Positions 1 to 6,014 of a stretch of 8,166 nt of DNA are shown here, one piece after another (the stretch's first letter is position 1; every line of letters starts with the position of its first letter). The notes beneath the pieces were generated by a model. It was not told where the DNA came from, did no database searches, and saw only the letters and a list, made by a program, of their open reading frames with translations. The DNA comes from Methanobacteriota archaeon (GTDB lineage Archaea; Thermoplasmatota; Poseidoniia; Poseidoniales; Thalassarchaeaceae). The stretch covers positions 1 to 8,166 of the forward strand of contig JACNFL010000172.1 in NCBI GenBank assembly GCA_014384685.1, read 5' to 3'. Both the position numbers and the translations under genes were made by a program.

Positions 1-2985
1 TCAATCCTCAACACCGGCCTTTTTCCTCCGTTTCTTCTTTTCACCAGTGTCCGTGGCGAATGGATCATCTTCATCGTCTAATTGTTTGGTTTCCTTTGGC
101 CCCTCAAGTTCAGCTAGGCCGGCATCTGCAGTATCACCTGAACCGCCACCACTATCACCGCCACCCATGAACTCCATCATCCAATCATCTTCTTCATCAA
201 ACTCATCGTCACCTTTCTTCTTCTTGGATGGGTCTTGAGCAGCAAGTACTCCCATCATGATGGCAAAGAATAGTAGTAACAAATTGAAGGCCCCAACTGC
301 AATGATAATGACGTAAGGTGGGCTAGTTAGGGATAGAGGAGCCTCAGGTTCTTGTTCTTCCTCATTGAATGGGGTATTACCACTTTGACAAAGGGTGATT
401 CCACTGATGTTTTCATAACAGTGGTCTACATAGAATGTGGTTATGAATAATTTTTCATTCCCTGCGAAATCCTTTGCCATGATTTTCAATCTGTGATTCC
501 CAGGGTCTTCAAATGTTGAAGCAGGTTCAGTCATGCTGAAAACCAAAGTGTTTGAAGGTGCACCTAGAGGAGTAATTTCAGTGACGTTTTCCCATTCAAA
601 TTCCTCATTGAAGAATTCTCCCACATTAGTGAATTGGTATTTTACTTCAATAAGTCCAACATCGTCAGTGACTACACCGTGAATTCTGATTTCAGTTCCA
701 TATAGGTACTTGCTTTCAGACGATGGTGAAAATAATTCAATGGTTGGTGATTTGGAATCAACTGACCAATTAGTTAGCGAGAAAGTTTGTGAATTCCCAA
801 CGATGTCAACTAACGTAGTAATGACTGTAACGTTATTTGTATCCATTCCATTTGGAATAGGGAAATCCCAGATGAAATGAGTATCAGATGCTAGGAATGG
901 TGTGGCACGAGTAACTTCACCTTCAGGTGTGAATGTGGTGCCAATTGCTGAACCTTCAATGTAATCCTCTGTATGCACCTGAATCATAGGGAATTCATCT
1001 AATGGTTCTCCACTATGGATATGCAATCTGTAATCCCCGCTTTTTAGTGGGCCACCGGGCATTCCCTCTTCTCCCCCTATTCCAAGTAAAATTTCTACTT
1101 CAGGAGGCGTAGTGTCCTCATGCACAAGCCATACGTTTGAACGATTAGTGACAGAATCTCTTGAATTACCCCATGAATCTGCTATGATAAGAGCATACCA
1201 AGCATAACGATCCAAGTTTTCTTCTAGAAATAATTCTCTGAGAATTGTGGTTTCAGAAGGTTGTGGTAGATAACTATCTATCATCAATTCCCAGCCTTCG
1301 TCATCAGAAAAATTTCCGGTCTCATTGTTTTCAAATGGTGTACCGAGATGTCGCCAAATGGAGTAGGTTTCTTCCTCTTCAGCCAAGGAATTAATCCATG
1401 ATAATAAAATGCTATTTTGGCCACCTTGAAGCATTGGTTGGGCGAGTTGTACTGGTGCAGGGGGGAGAGTATCTTCGCGAACAGACAATGGTATACAATT
1501 TTGGATGAAGCGTGTATCTTCATATGTTGCATTGAGGTGATTGTATCGAGTAACTGACGTTATACAATAGTAAGAAAGCCTGTCCTTATCCATTGGAACT
1601 GGAATTAATGCATATTCAACTCCATCGGGTACTGTTGCTGCAAGTGTTGCTTCAAGAGTGAGATTACTTGCTGCTGAAAGTTTAGTCCAAGAGTGCCAAA
1701 TGTGATAATATTCGCCCTCCGCACCCATTTGGTCAGTCCAAGTTACATTTGTCCATCCTCCACCGATATATACGGCTTGGACATTAGTTGGTTCTGCTAC
1801 CCACGGATCAAAAGCATTCTCCATGATAGGTCCAGCCACAGAGGAAGGTAGGATTGTGTTATTGTGGTTGCCACGAGCATCAGCAGCGGTTACTGCATAG
1901 TATGCATAACCTAGGGACCCTCTCTCAACTTCATAGCGATAGGTTGTCACTCCCGATGGAACCACAGCGATATGCTCAACGTTCGGATCTAGGGTGTCAT
2001 TGAATGGTGCACCTGAACGCCATACATGATACAAAGCACCAAGTTCTTCTGGGATATCAATCCAAGTGATTGTGGTATTTCCTGTACCACCAAGCGATTC
2101 GGCTATGAATGAAGCTTCCACGCCTTCAACATCAATAGGTGCGACATTATCTTCAGCAACTGGGAATTCAGCATCCATGGTGTTGACACCACCAATAAAG
2201 CGGGTGTCTTCGTAACCAAGGTAAAAGTAAGTCACAGAATAATATGCCTCAACATCAGTGTTGGGCGGAACGTCATAAGATGTGCTTGACACGCCAGCAG
2301 GTTCGCTTGCAACCAGTGTCTTTTGCATTCCAAACCAATTCGCTCTATTTGCTGGAGAAAGATGTCGATAAATGTTAGAGATGTATGCATTTGGGCCAGT
2401 CTCAAGCAAAGTGCCGGGTTGAAGTTGATTGAGATTAATCCAATCAATTCTAGTTCTACTGGTTTCTGGATAAAAGGTGGCGTTTACCGCAAATGGCGCA
2501 ATAATATCGTGTGTATTTTCGTAAATCGGGTCGGGAATATGAGCACTTCCCAACTCCATGAATGCTTTGAGTGAACCATCATCTAGTTGAGTTGCAATAC
2601 CGTAATAGAACGTGCCATTGACTCCAGGAGGTAATGGGTGATTGACAGAATGTTGCTGGCCAGGACAACTGACTACATTGCCCGTGCAAGCGGAGACGTT
2701 AGCGATATACGGGATTGTGCCGTTCTGAATTAGGCTGGAGTTCATTTGTGAATCGCTACGATAGACTAGGTATCTGCTTGTCTGAAGCATTTGAGCAATG
2801 GTCAAATTTTGGGTTTGAACATTATCCCACATTATTGTTGTAGATTCAGTAAAGGAATCAAACACTGCATCAATATTCTGCGCTTGCATATCAGCTGGAG
2901 CGGATTGATCAGCGGCAACAGCAGGTACGAATGGTACCGCCGAAACTAGTAGCATAAGTGCGGTTATTAGAATTGATTTACTCAT
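1..2985 (-). CDS. Large secreted, membrane-anchored Fn3/Ig-like repeat surface protein
   Basis: This gene encodes a 994-residue protein with an N-terminal Sec signal peptide (hydrophobic core at residues 4-20, likely cleavage near AVAA-D at 24-26). The outside part is about 860 residues: five Fn3-like modules (about 35-150, 163-273, 281-383, 393-503, 506-623), each with a W strand and a Y-x-I/V-W/Y-R/H strand, then two Ig-like domains (about 624-745, 746-855). One membrane helix follows at about 890-916. The 78-residue cytoplasmic tail is KKKK, an acidic stretch with WMMEFM, a Gly/Ser linker and a KKKRRKK cluster. About 18 N-x-S/T sequons and three closely spaced Cys pairs (100/107, 474/497, 856/866) fit an exported glycoprotein. 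I chose the ATG at 2985 because the signal peptide starts there; the frame stays open to an ATG at 3066, but those 27 residues look non-coding. The TGA stop is at the window edge, so the gene is complete. Its partner is unknown; adhesion, S-layer association or substrate binding are possible. Confidence 0.85.
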   Translation of the reverse strand: MSKSILITALMLLVSAVPFVPAVAADQSAPADMQAQNIDAVFDSFTESTTIMWDNVQTQNLTIAQMLQTSRYLVYRSDSQMNSSLIQNGTIPYIANVSACTGNVVSCPGQQHSVNHPLPPGVNGTFYYGIATQLDDGSLKAFMELGSAHIPDPIYENTHDIIAPFAVNATFYPETSRTRIDWINLNQLQPGTLLETGPNAYISNIYRHLSPANRANWFGMQKTLVASEPAGVSSTSYDVPPNTDVEAYYSVTYFYLGYEDTRFIGGVNTMDAEFPVAEDNVAPIDVEGVEASFIAESLGGTGNTTITWIDIPEELGALYHVWRSGAPFNDTLDPNVEHIAVVPSGVTTYRYEVERGSLGYAYYAVTAADARGNHNNTILPSSVAGPIMENAFDPWVAEPTNVQAVYIGGGWTNVTWTDQMGAEGEYYHIWHSWTKLSAASNLTLEATLAATVPDGVEYALIPVPMDKDRLSYYCITSVTRYNHLNATYEDTRFIQNCIPLSVREDTLPPAPVQLAQPMLQGGQNSILLSWINSLAEEEETYSIWRHLGTPFENNETGNFSDDEGWELMIDSYLPQPSETTILRELFLEENLDRYAWYALIIADSWGNSRDSVTNRSNVWLVHEDTTPPEVEILLGIGGEEGMPGGPLKSGDYRLHIHSGEPLDEFPMIQVHTEDYIEGSAIGTTFTPEGEVTRATPFLASDTHFIWDFPIPNGMDTNNVTVITTLVDIVGNSQTFSLTNWSVDSKSPTIELFSPSSESKYLYGTEIRIHGVVTDDVGLIEVKYQFTNVGEFFNEEFEWENVTEITPLGAPSNTLVFSMTEPASTFEDPGNHRLKIMAKDFAGNEKLFITTFYVDHCYENISGITLCQSGNTPFNEEEQEPEAPLSLTSPPYVIIIAVGAFNLLLLFFAIMMGVLAAQDPSKKKKGDDEFDEEDDWMMEFMGGGDSGGGSGDTADAGLAELEGPKETKQLDDEDDPFATDTGEKKKRRKKAGVED

Positions 2986-3065
2986 CAAATTACAGCGCAC
3001 GCTCAATCCCTCCGTAAGGGGGTGTGGTAACGAGGCGGTTATGAGGCTGACGCATTGTAAGGCCA
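2986..3065 (-). promoter_or_regulatory. Putative structured 5' leader of the surface-protein gene
   Basis: If transcription starts about 26 bases after the TATA-like box at 3087-3096, the mRNA has a leader of about 80 nt before the ATG at 2985. Read on the minus strand, its outer ends can pair (3051-3060 with 2990-2999; nine pairs including wobbles, one A-C mismatch). They enclose a small hairpin, CCCTT-ACG-GAGGG, at 3008-3020. A GGAGG lies inside that hairpin, but it is about 23 bases from the start codon, too far for normal Shine-Dalgarno use. The leader and its fold are inferred. Confidence 0.3.
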
Positions 3066-3086
3066 TTTAGAGTCAAATCTTGGCCA

Positions 3087-3096
3087 TTTTAATTAT
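3087..3096 (-). promoter_or_regulatory. TATA-like box for the surface-protein gene
   Basis: The minus strand reads ATAATTAAAA, centred about 26 bases before position 3065, which is the normal archaeal distance from TATA box to transcription start. It overlaps the TAA stop codon (3089-3091) of the upstream phosphatidyltransferase gene, so this would be a promoter nested in the end of the preceding gene. Read-through from the kinase/phosphatidyltransferase pair remains possible. Confidence 0.4.
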
Positions 3097-3793
3097 CATC
3101 ATCGCTATCATCGCCCCCTAGGGGGGCGGATATCATCGCTACGAGTTCCTTGCGGGCGGTGATGAAACGGGTTAAAAATGAGTATATTCCACCTAAAAAT
3201 GAAATTAAAAGCACAATTGATAGAGCATTAATTTCAACATTAAACAGCGGTATTTGTCCATAATCATTGACTCCGTAATTTGCTTGCCAAATAGCCGCTA
3301 AACAGCCAATAAAGGTAATTGCCATCCTATCGGCTCTACCGAACCCTCCGTAGTTCCTACCTAGGCCAACGGATTGAGATTGTGTTCCCATGTATGAACC
3401 CATCAAAGTAGCTAACCCTGCCATATAGCCAAGATGTGGTGAGGTAAGCCATGCAGTATTGATTCCAATAGCCACTATGATACCAAAATCAACGATTCTG
3501 TCAATGGTATGGTCTAGGAAATCCCCATACAACGAGTCTTTGTTGTGAACTCGTGCAATTTGTCCATCTAAAGCATCACAAAATGCTGCAAATGCAAAAA
3601 GTAGTGTGGCAACAATTAGTTTTCTTGCCCCCTCTGCATCAGCAGTTGCAGTCGCAAAACACCATGCAGAAATCCCAGCAATCAACAGACTAAACCAGGA
3701 TATGTGATTTGGATCTAGAAAACCCAATTTATTAACCAAAGGCGCAACAATTTTCGTAAATTGTTCTCGTAAATTGTTTAGTGCCATGTTCAT
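3089..3793 (-). CDS. CDP-alcohol phosphatidyltransferase, probable archaetidylinositol-phosphate synthase
   Basis: This integral membrane enzyme moves a CDP-linked lipid onto a polar alcohol. The full family signature is visible: D73, D76-G77, A80-R81, G90, D94 and D98, with exact spacing (DG-x2-AR-x8-G-x3-D-x3-D). These Asp residues bind the metal and the CDP group. Hydrophobic segments at about 30-50, 58-74, 99-116, 122-136, 157-171 and 188-206 suggest six membrane helices. The N-terminus (LREQFTKIV, then DPNHISWFSLL) and the R-N-Y-G-G-F-G-R-A-D-R segment near 146-156 resemble euryarchaeal enzymes that join CDP-archaeol and myo-inositol 1-phosphate; this substrate is inferred, and glycerol phosphate or serine cannot be excluded. 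The 234-residue length is slightly long because of an acidic tail, DDSDDDN. The ATG at 3793 overlaps the kinase stop as ATGA, suggesting translational coupling; a second ATG lies two codons in. Confidence 0.85.
   Translation of the reverse strand: MNMALNNLREQFTKIVAPLVNKLGFLDPNHISWFSLLIAGISAWCFATATADAEGARKLIVATLLFAFAAFCDALDGQIARVHNKDSLYGDFLDHTIDRIVDFGIIVAIGINTAWLTSPHLGYMAGLATLMGSYMGTQSQSVGLGRNYGGFGRADRMAITFIGCLAAIWQANYGVNDYGQIPLFNVEINALSIVLLISFLGGIYSFLTRFITARKELVAMISAPLGGDDSDDDN
3112..3128 (-). repeat. GC-only hairpin at the 3' end of the phosphatidyltransferase gene
   Basis: A perfect 7-bp inverted repeat (CGCCCCC / GGGGGCG around a 3-base loop) lies inside the coding sequence just before the acidic tail codons. 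No T-run follows at once on the minus strand, so it is not a classic terminator. It could slow the polymerase or protect an mRNA 3' end, or simply reflect codon choice for Ala-Pro-Leu-Gly-Gly. Confidence 0.45.
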
Positions 3794-4389
3794 TCACCAT
3801 GCAGGACTGTAATCCAGTCAATTCGTTGCTCTGGGCTTTTGGGCTTGAACCCATCTCTTGCCCAAGTCTCAATATGGGAGAAAAGTGAATCAACACTAGT
3901 TTCCGTGGAATCTAATTCCAATACAGGTGTATCTCCCCACTCGTGCTCATCGTTCCATGCAGCTCCAAGTAGTTCCCACTCAGCATTTTCATCAATTTTT
4001 GATTTCGACCAACCTCTTTCCTGCATTCTGATTTGAAGCATTTCTGGATTACAGCGAATAATGATGATAGCATCAACAGGAAGCAGATGCGACAGATGCC
4101 CATCAATCAACATATCATTATCAGGGTATTGTTTCCATTGTTCTGAAAGGGTAGTTGCTAATTTCTCAATATCAATTGGCCGGGCCCCATCATTGCTGTC
4201 AATTTCGCCAAGCATACCATTCTTTTCGGCTAATTCTTTGTCACTAATTACTGATAGAAGCCATCCCGCGTTAGAATTAGCAAGCGCAAATTCAGTCAAA
4301 GTGGTTTTGCCGCTACTCGGGGTTCCGGTGATGGCAATTCGGTGTGCGGAATCCTGGCTCATCACGCAGGGGTTAGTTGTGATGCTCAT
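3790..4389 (-). CDS. AK6/Fap7-family adenylate kinase-like NTPase
   Basis: This P-loop nucleotide kinase has the Walker A motif GTPSSGKTT at residues 22-30 of the 199-residue product. Further marks of the AK6/Fap7 family are L-I-D-G-H near 94-98, in the place of the usual D-Y/G-H, then I-I-R-C-N-P at about 110-115 and the family block with RGW-S-K-S-K-I-x-E-N-A-E at about 125-137. AK6 proteins have adenylate kinase/ATPase activity; the eukaryotic Fap7 works with ribosomal protein uS11 in small-subunit maturation, and a similar role in archaea is known for the family but inferred here. The preferred start is the ATG at 4389. The in-frame codon just before it is TTG (4392), and an ATG at 4362 would place the P-loop closer to the N-terminus, as in most relatives. 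The stop codon overlaps the start of the lipid enzyme gene (ATGA). Confidence 0.85.
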   Translation of the reverse strand: MSITTNPCVMSQDSAHRIAITGTPSSGKTTLTEFALANSNAGWLLSVISDKELAEKNGMLGEIDSNDGARPIDIEKLATTLSEQWKQYPDNDMLIDGHLSHLLPVDAIIIIRCNPEMLQIRMQERGWSKSKIDENAEWELLGAAWNDEHEWGDTPVLELDSTETSVDSLFSHIETWARDGFKPKSPEQRIDWITVLHGE

Positions 4390-4420
4390 CAAGGTGATGG
4401 CGTAGGCGTGGTAATTGAGT

Positions 4421-4432
4421 TAGAATAAAATT
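4421..4432 (-). promoter_or_regulatory. TATA-like box for the kinase/phosphatidyltransferase operon
   Basis: Read on the minus strand this AT-rich stretch is AATTTTATTCTA, and its core lies about 26 bases before a start point near 4400. That leaves a leader of about 11 nt before the ATG at 4389, with no Shine-Dalgarno. It overlaps the left arm of the inverted repeat at 4428-4446. Confidence 0.35.
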
Positions 4433-4446
4433 AAGCCAATTAATTT
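4428..4446. repeat. Inverted repeat between the divergent promoters (possible operator)
   Basis: AAATTAA-GCCAA-TTAATTT is a perfect 7-bp inverted repeat with a 5-base spacer, centred at 4437. It sits between the leftward kinase and rightward RAM-protein start points and overlaps the likely leftward TATA region. Its place suits a dimeric regulator acting on both promoters, but AT-rich palindromes also occur by chance in such gaps. Confidence 0.4.
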
Positions 4447-4460
4447 GTTTAAGCGACCAG

Positions 4461-4468
4461 TTTATACA
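4461..4468 (+). promoter_or_regulatory. TATA box for the RAM-protein/exchanger pair
   Basis: TTTATACA is a good archaeal TATA element. A start point about 26 bases downstream falls near 4490, giving a leader of roughly 16 nt that would still contain the GGAGAGG sequence before the ATG at 4506. Confidence 0.5.
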
Positions 4469-4493
4469 CAGAGACCACACTACTACGGTTCAC

Positions 4494-4500
4494 GGAGAGG
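4494..4500 (+). promoter_or_regulatory. Shine-Dalgarno sequence of the RAM-protein gene
   Basis: GGAGAGG ends 5 bases before the ATG at 4506. It is the clearest ribosome binding site in the window and supports that start. Confidence 0.6.
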
Positions 4501-4505
4501 ATTAG

Positions 4506-4757
4506 ATGATACAATCAACTGAAGCGACGGCCATTGTGCTGATAGTTGCAGAACCTGGAAGAGAGACTGAAGTTTACAATGAATTACAAGCAATACCAGA
4601 GGTGGTTGAGCAAATGTTGTTATTCGGAGAATACGATCTCTATGTGAAAATAGTTTGTGAGGATTATGCATTACTTGGTAGCGTTGTAATCAACAGGATT
4701 AGGGCTATTGAAGGAGTAGATTCCACAAAAACCCTCACTGCTGCACCGATGCTTTGA
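4506..4757 (+). CDS. Stand-alone Lrp/AsnC ligand-binding (RAM) domain protein
   Basis: The 83-residue product is a single RAM domain, the alpha-beta sandwich that binds amino acids in Lrp/AsnC regulators. The typical pattern is visible: a first strand T-A-I-V-L-I, E-P-G-R-E before the first helix, L-x-x-I-P-E-V-V-E, the F-G-E-Y-D-L-Y-V-K strand, then I-R-A-I-E-G-V-D-S-T-K-T-L-T. There is no helix-turn-helix, so it should not bind DNA alone. Stand-alone RAM proteins in archaea and bacteria form dimers or larger rings and may sense an effector or pair with full-length Lrp proteins. Its start is fixed by the GGAGAGG site. It diverges from the kinase operon and lies 30 bases before the Ca2+/H+ exchanger in the same direction, so the two are probably cotranscribed. 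The ligand is unknown. Confidence 0.88.
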   Translation: MIQSTEATAIVLIVAEPGRETEVYNELQAIPEVVEQMLLFGEYDLYVKIVCEDYALLGSVVINRIRAIEGVDSTKTLTAAPML

Positions 4758-4787
4758 GTAGTGAAGATAGCGTAGGTTTCACCTACT
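4757..4787 (+). promoter_or_regulatory. Competing hairpins in front of the exchanger start codon
   Basis: The 30-base gap holds a perfect 6-bp hairpin, GTAGGT-TTC-ACCTAC (4772-4786), ending one base before the ATG at 4788. An alternative stem pairs AGTAG (4757-4761) with CTACT (4783-4787) and TGAA (4762-4765) with TTCA (4778-4781), leaving C4782 bulged. The two share the same 3' strand and cannot form together. No Shine-Dalgarno is seen, so folding here could control entry to the start codon. Function is inferred. Confidence 0.35.
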
Positions 4788-5969
4788 ATGCCTATTCCTC
4801 AGCATAATATGGCAGAGGCGATTGATGGCGATGCAGTTGCAATTGAGTTGGGATGGGAAGGCGTCATAGAATTGCTTGACCCACGCCAATCTAAACTCTC
4901 AATAATGCTGATTTTCGTTCCCTTAGCAATTTATTTTAGTATTTTTACTCATAATGCTCCAATGGCTTTTGCAACCTCTATGGCTGCAATCATGCCGCTT
5001 GCCTATTTGATGGGTGAGGCGACGGAACAAATTGCGTTGAAAACGAATGAGTCAATCGGTGGCTTACTAAATGCAACCTTCGGGAATGCTGCCGAGATGA
5101 TAATTGCAGTATTGGCAGTATTAGCAGCTGCAACTGCTATCAAAGAAGGAGATGCAGAAACTGCTACTACAATGATTAGTGTTGTTCAAGCATCACTTAT
5201 CGGTTCAATTCTTGGTAATCTCTTGTTAGTTCTTGGCCTTGCATTTGTTTGGGGCGGAATTCATCACAAGGTACAGCAATTTTCGGATACTCAAGTTGGT
5301 GCGAATGTTTCTCTCCTCTTCTTGGCAGTGATTGCTTTAATTTTGCCAACAGTGTACCAATTTACAGGAAATGGACATGAGGAAGCGATAGTCACACTAT
5401 CTCGAGTAACAGCAGTAATTTTACTCATGATGTACGGATTATTTTTACTATTTCAATTCCGCACCCATGCGGAATTGTTTGCTACTGATGGAGGCCATGA
5501 TGAAGAACCTGTGATGGCTAAGAAACAAGCCATGACCCTACTTATCGGGGCCACAGTTATGGTGGCTTGGATGGCTGAAATAATGGTCCACTCAATTCAA
5601 TCTGCGGCTGATGAATGGGGGCTCCCTACTCTTTTCATTGGTGTGATATTGTTACCATTGTTTGGTAACGCTGCTGAGCATTTCACAGCAGTTTCTGTTG
5701 CTGGTAAAAATAAGATGGATTTATCCTTCTCAATAGCGGTTGGCTCTAGCACCCAGATAGCAGTTTTTGTTGCTCCTGCGGTAGTCATGCTGGCATGGAT
5801 GATCGGTGTTCCATTGACTTTTCAGTTTGGATTACTTGAAACATTAGCTACGTTTTTGGCAGTTCTGATAACCAATTCAATTGCTGCAGACGGCAAATCA
5901 AATTGGCTCGAGGGTTCAATGTTGTTAGCAACATACGTAATTCTTGCAGTCGCTTTCTTCCTTTACTGA
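4788..5969 (+). CDS. CAX-type Ca2+/H+ exchanger
   Basis: The 393-residue product is a member of the Ca2+:cation antiporter superfamily, CAX family, which exports Ca2+ (or other divalent ions) in exchange for protons. Both signature repeats are present: c-1, [15 protein letters not shown] at 91-105, and c-2, [13 protein letters not shown] at about 290-302, with the ion-binding acidic residues E103 and E297. An acidic segment between the halves (about 228-241, with DGGHDEEP) corresponds to the acidic loop of the family. The C-terminus, [24 protein letters not shown] (in parts from 368), is a conserved CAX ending. About ten to eleven membrane helices are expected. Length is normal. I kept the ATG at 4788; an in-frame ATG at 4809 would remove seven residues. 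The gene is 30 bases downstream of the RAM protein and converges with the rhomboid gene. Confidence 0.93.
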   Translation: MPIPQHNMAEAIDGDAVAIELGWEGVIELLDPRQSKLSIMLIFVPLAIYFSIFTHNAPMAFATSMAAIMPLAYLMGEATEQIALKTNESIGGLLNATFGNAAEMIIAVLAVLAAATAIKEGDAETATTMISVVQASLIGSILGNLLLVLGLAFVWGGIHHKVQQFSDTQVGANVSLLFLAVIALILPTVYQFTGNGHEEAIVTLSRVTAVILLMMYGLFLLFQFRTHAELFATDGGHDEEPVMAKKQAMTLLIGATVMVAWMAEIMVHSIQSAADEWGLPTLFIGVILLPLFGNAAEHFTAVSVAGKNKMDLSFSIAVGSSTQIAVFVAPAVVMLAWMIGVPLTFQFGLLETLATFLAVLITNSIAADGKSNWLEGSMLLATYVILAVAFFLY

Positions 5970-6014
5970 TTGTCTTCGTCAATTTTGTTTAAACTCGGTA
6001 TCAAAATCTGTTCA
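5970..6014. terminator. Short convergent intergenic region, possible bidirectional terminator
   Basis: This 45-base gap between two converging stops contains short T-runs on both strands: TTTTGTTT at 5983-5990 for the exchanger, and ATTTTG near 6003-6008 on the minus strand for the rhomboid gene. A palindrome, GTTTAAAC, lies at 5987-5994. Archaeal termination mainly uses such T-rich stretches, so this is plausible but weak. Confidence 0.3.

Noticed and set aside
47..238. Rightward open frame rich in Ser and Pro
   Set aside because: It is the complement of the Asp/Glu/Gly-rich tail codons of the surface protein.
3026..3047. Tandem imperfect 11-base repeat in the surface-protein leader
   Set aside because: Only two copies with three mismatches (GGTAACGAGGC, GGTTATGAGGC); too little to call a repeat element.
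2986..3066. N-terminal extension of the surface protein starting at the ATG at 3066
   Set aside because: It would bury the signal peptide 27 residues in, and its sequence (two Cys, Pro-rich, no pattern) looks untranslated.
4061..4405. Rightward 114-codon open frame opposite the kinase gene
   Set aside because: It lies antisense to a clear AK6-family gene, and its Ser-rich, repetitive composition is typical of a shadow frame.
5987..5994. GTTTAAAC palindrome as a regulatory site
   Set aside because: It lies between two converging stops where no promoter is expected, and an 8-base palindrome there can arise by chance.
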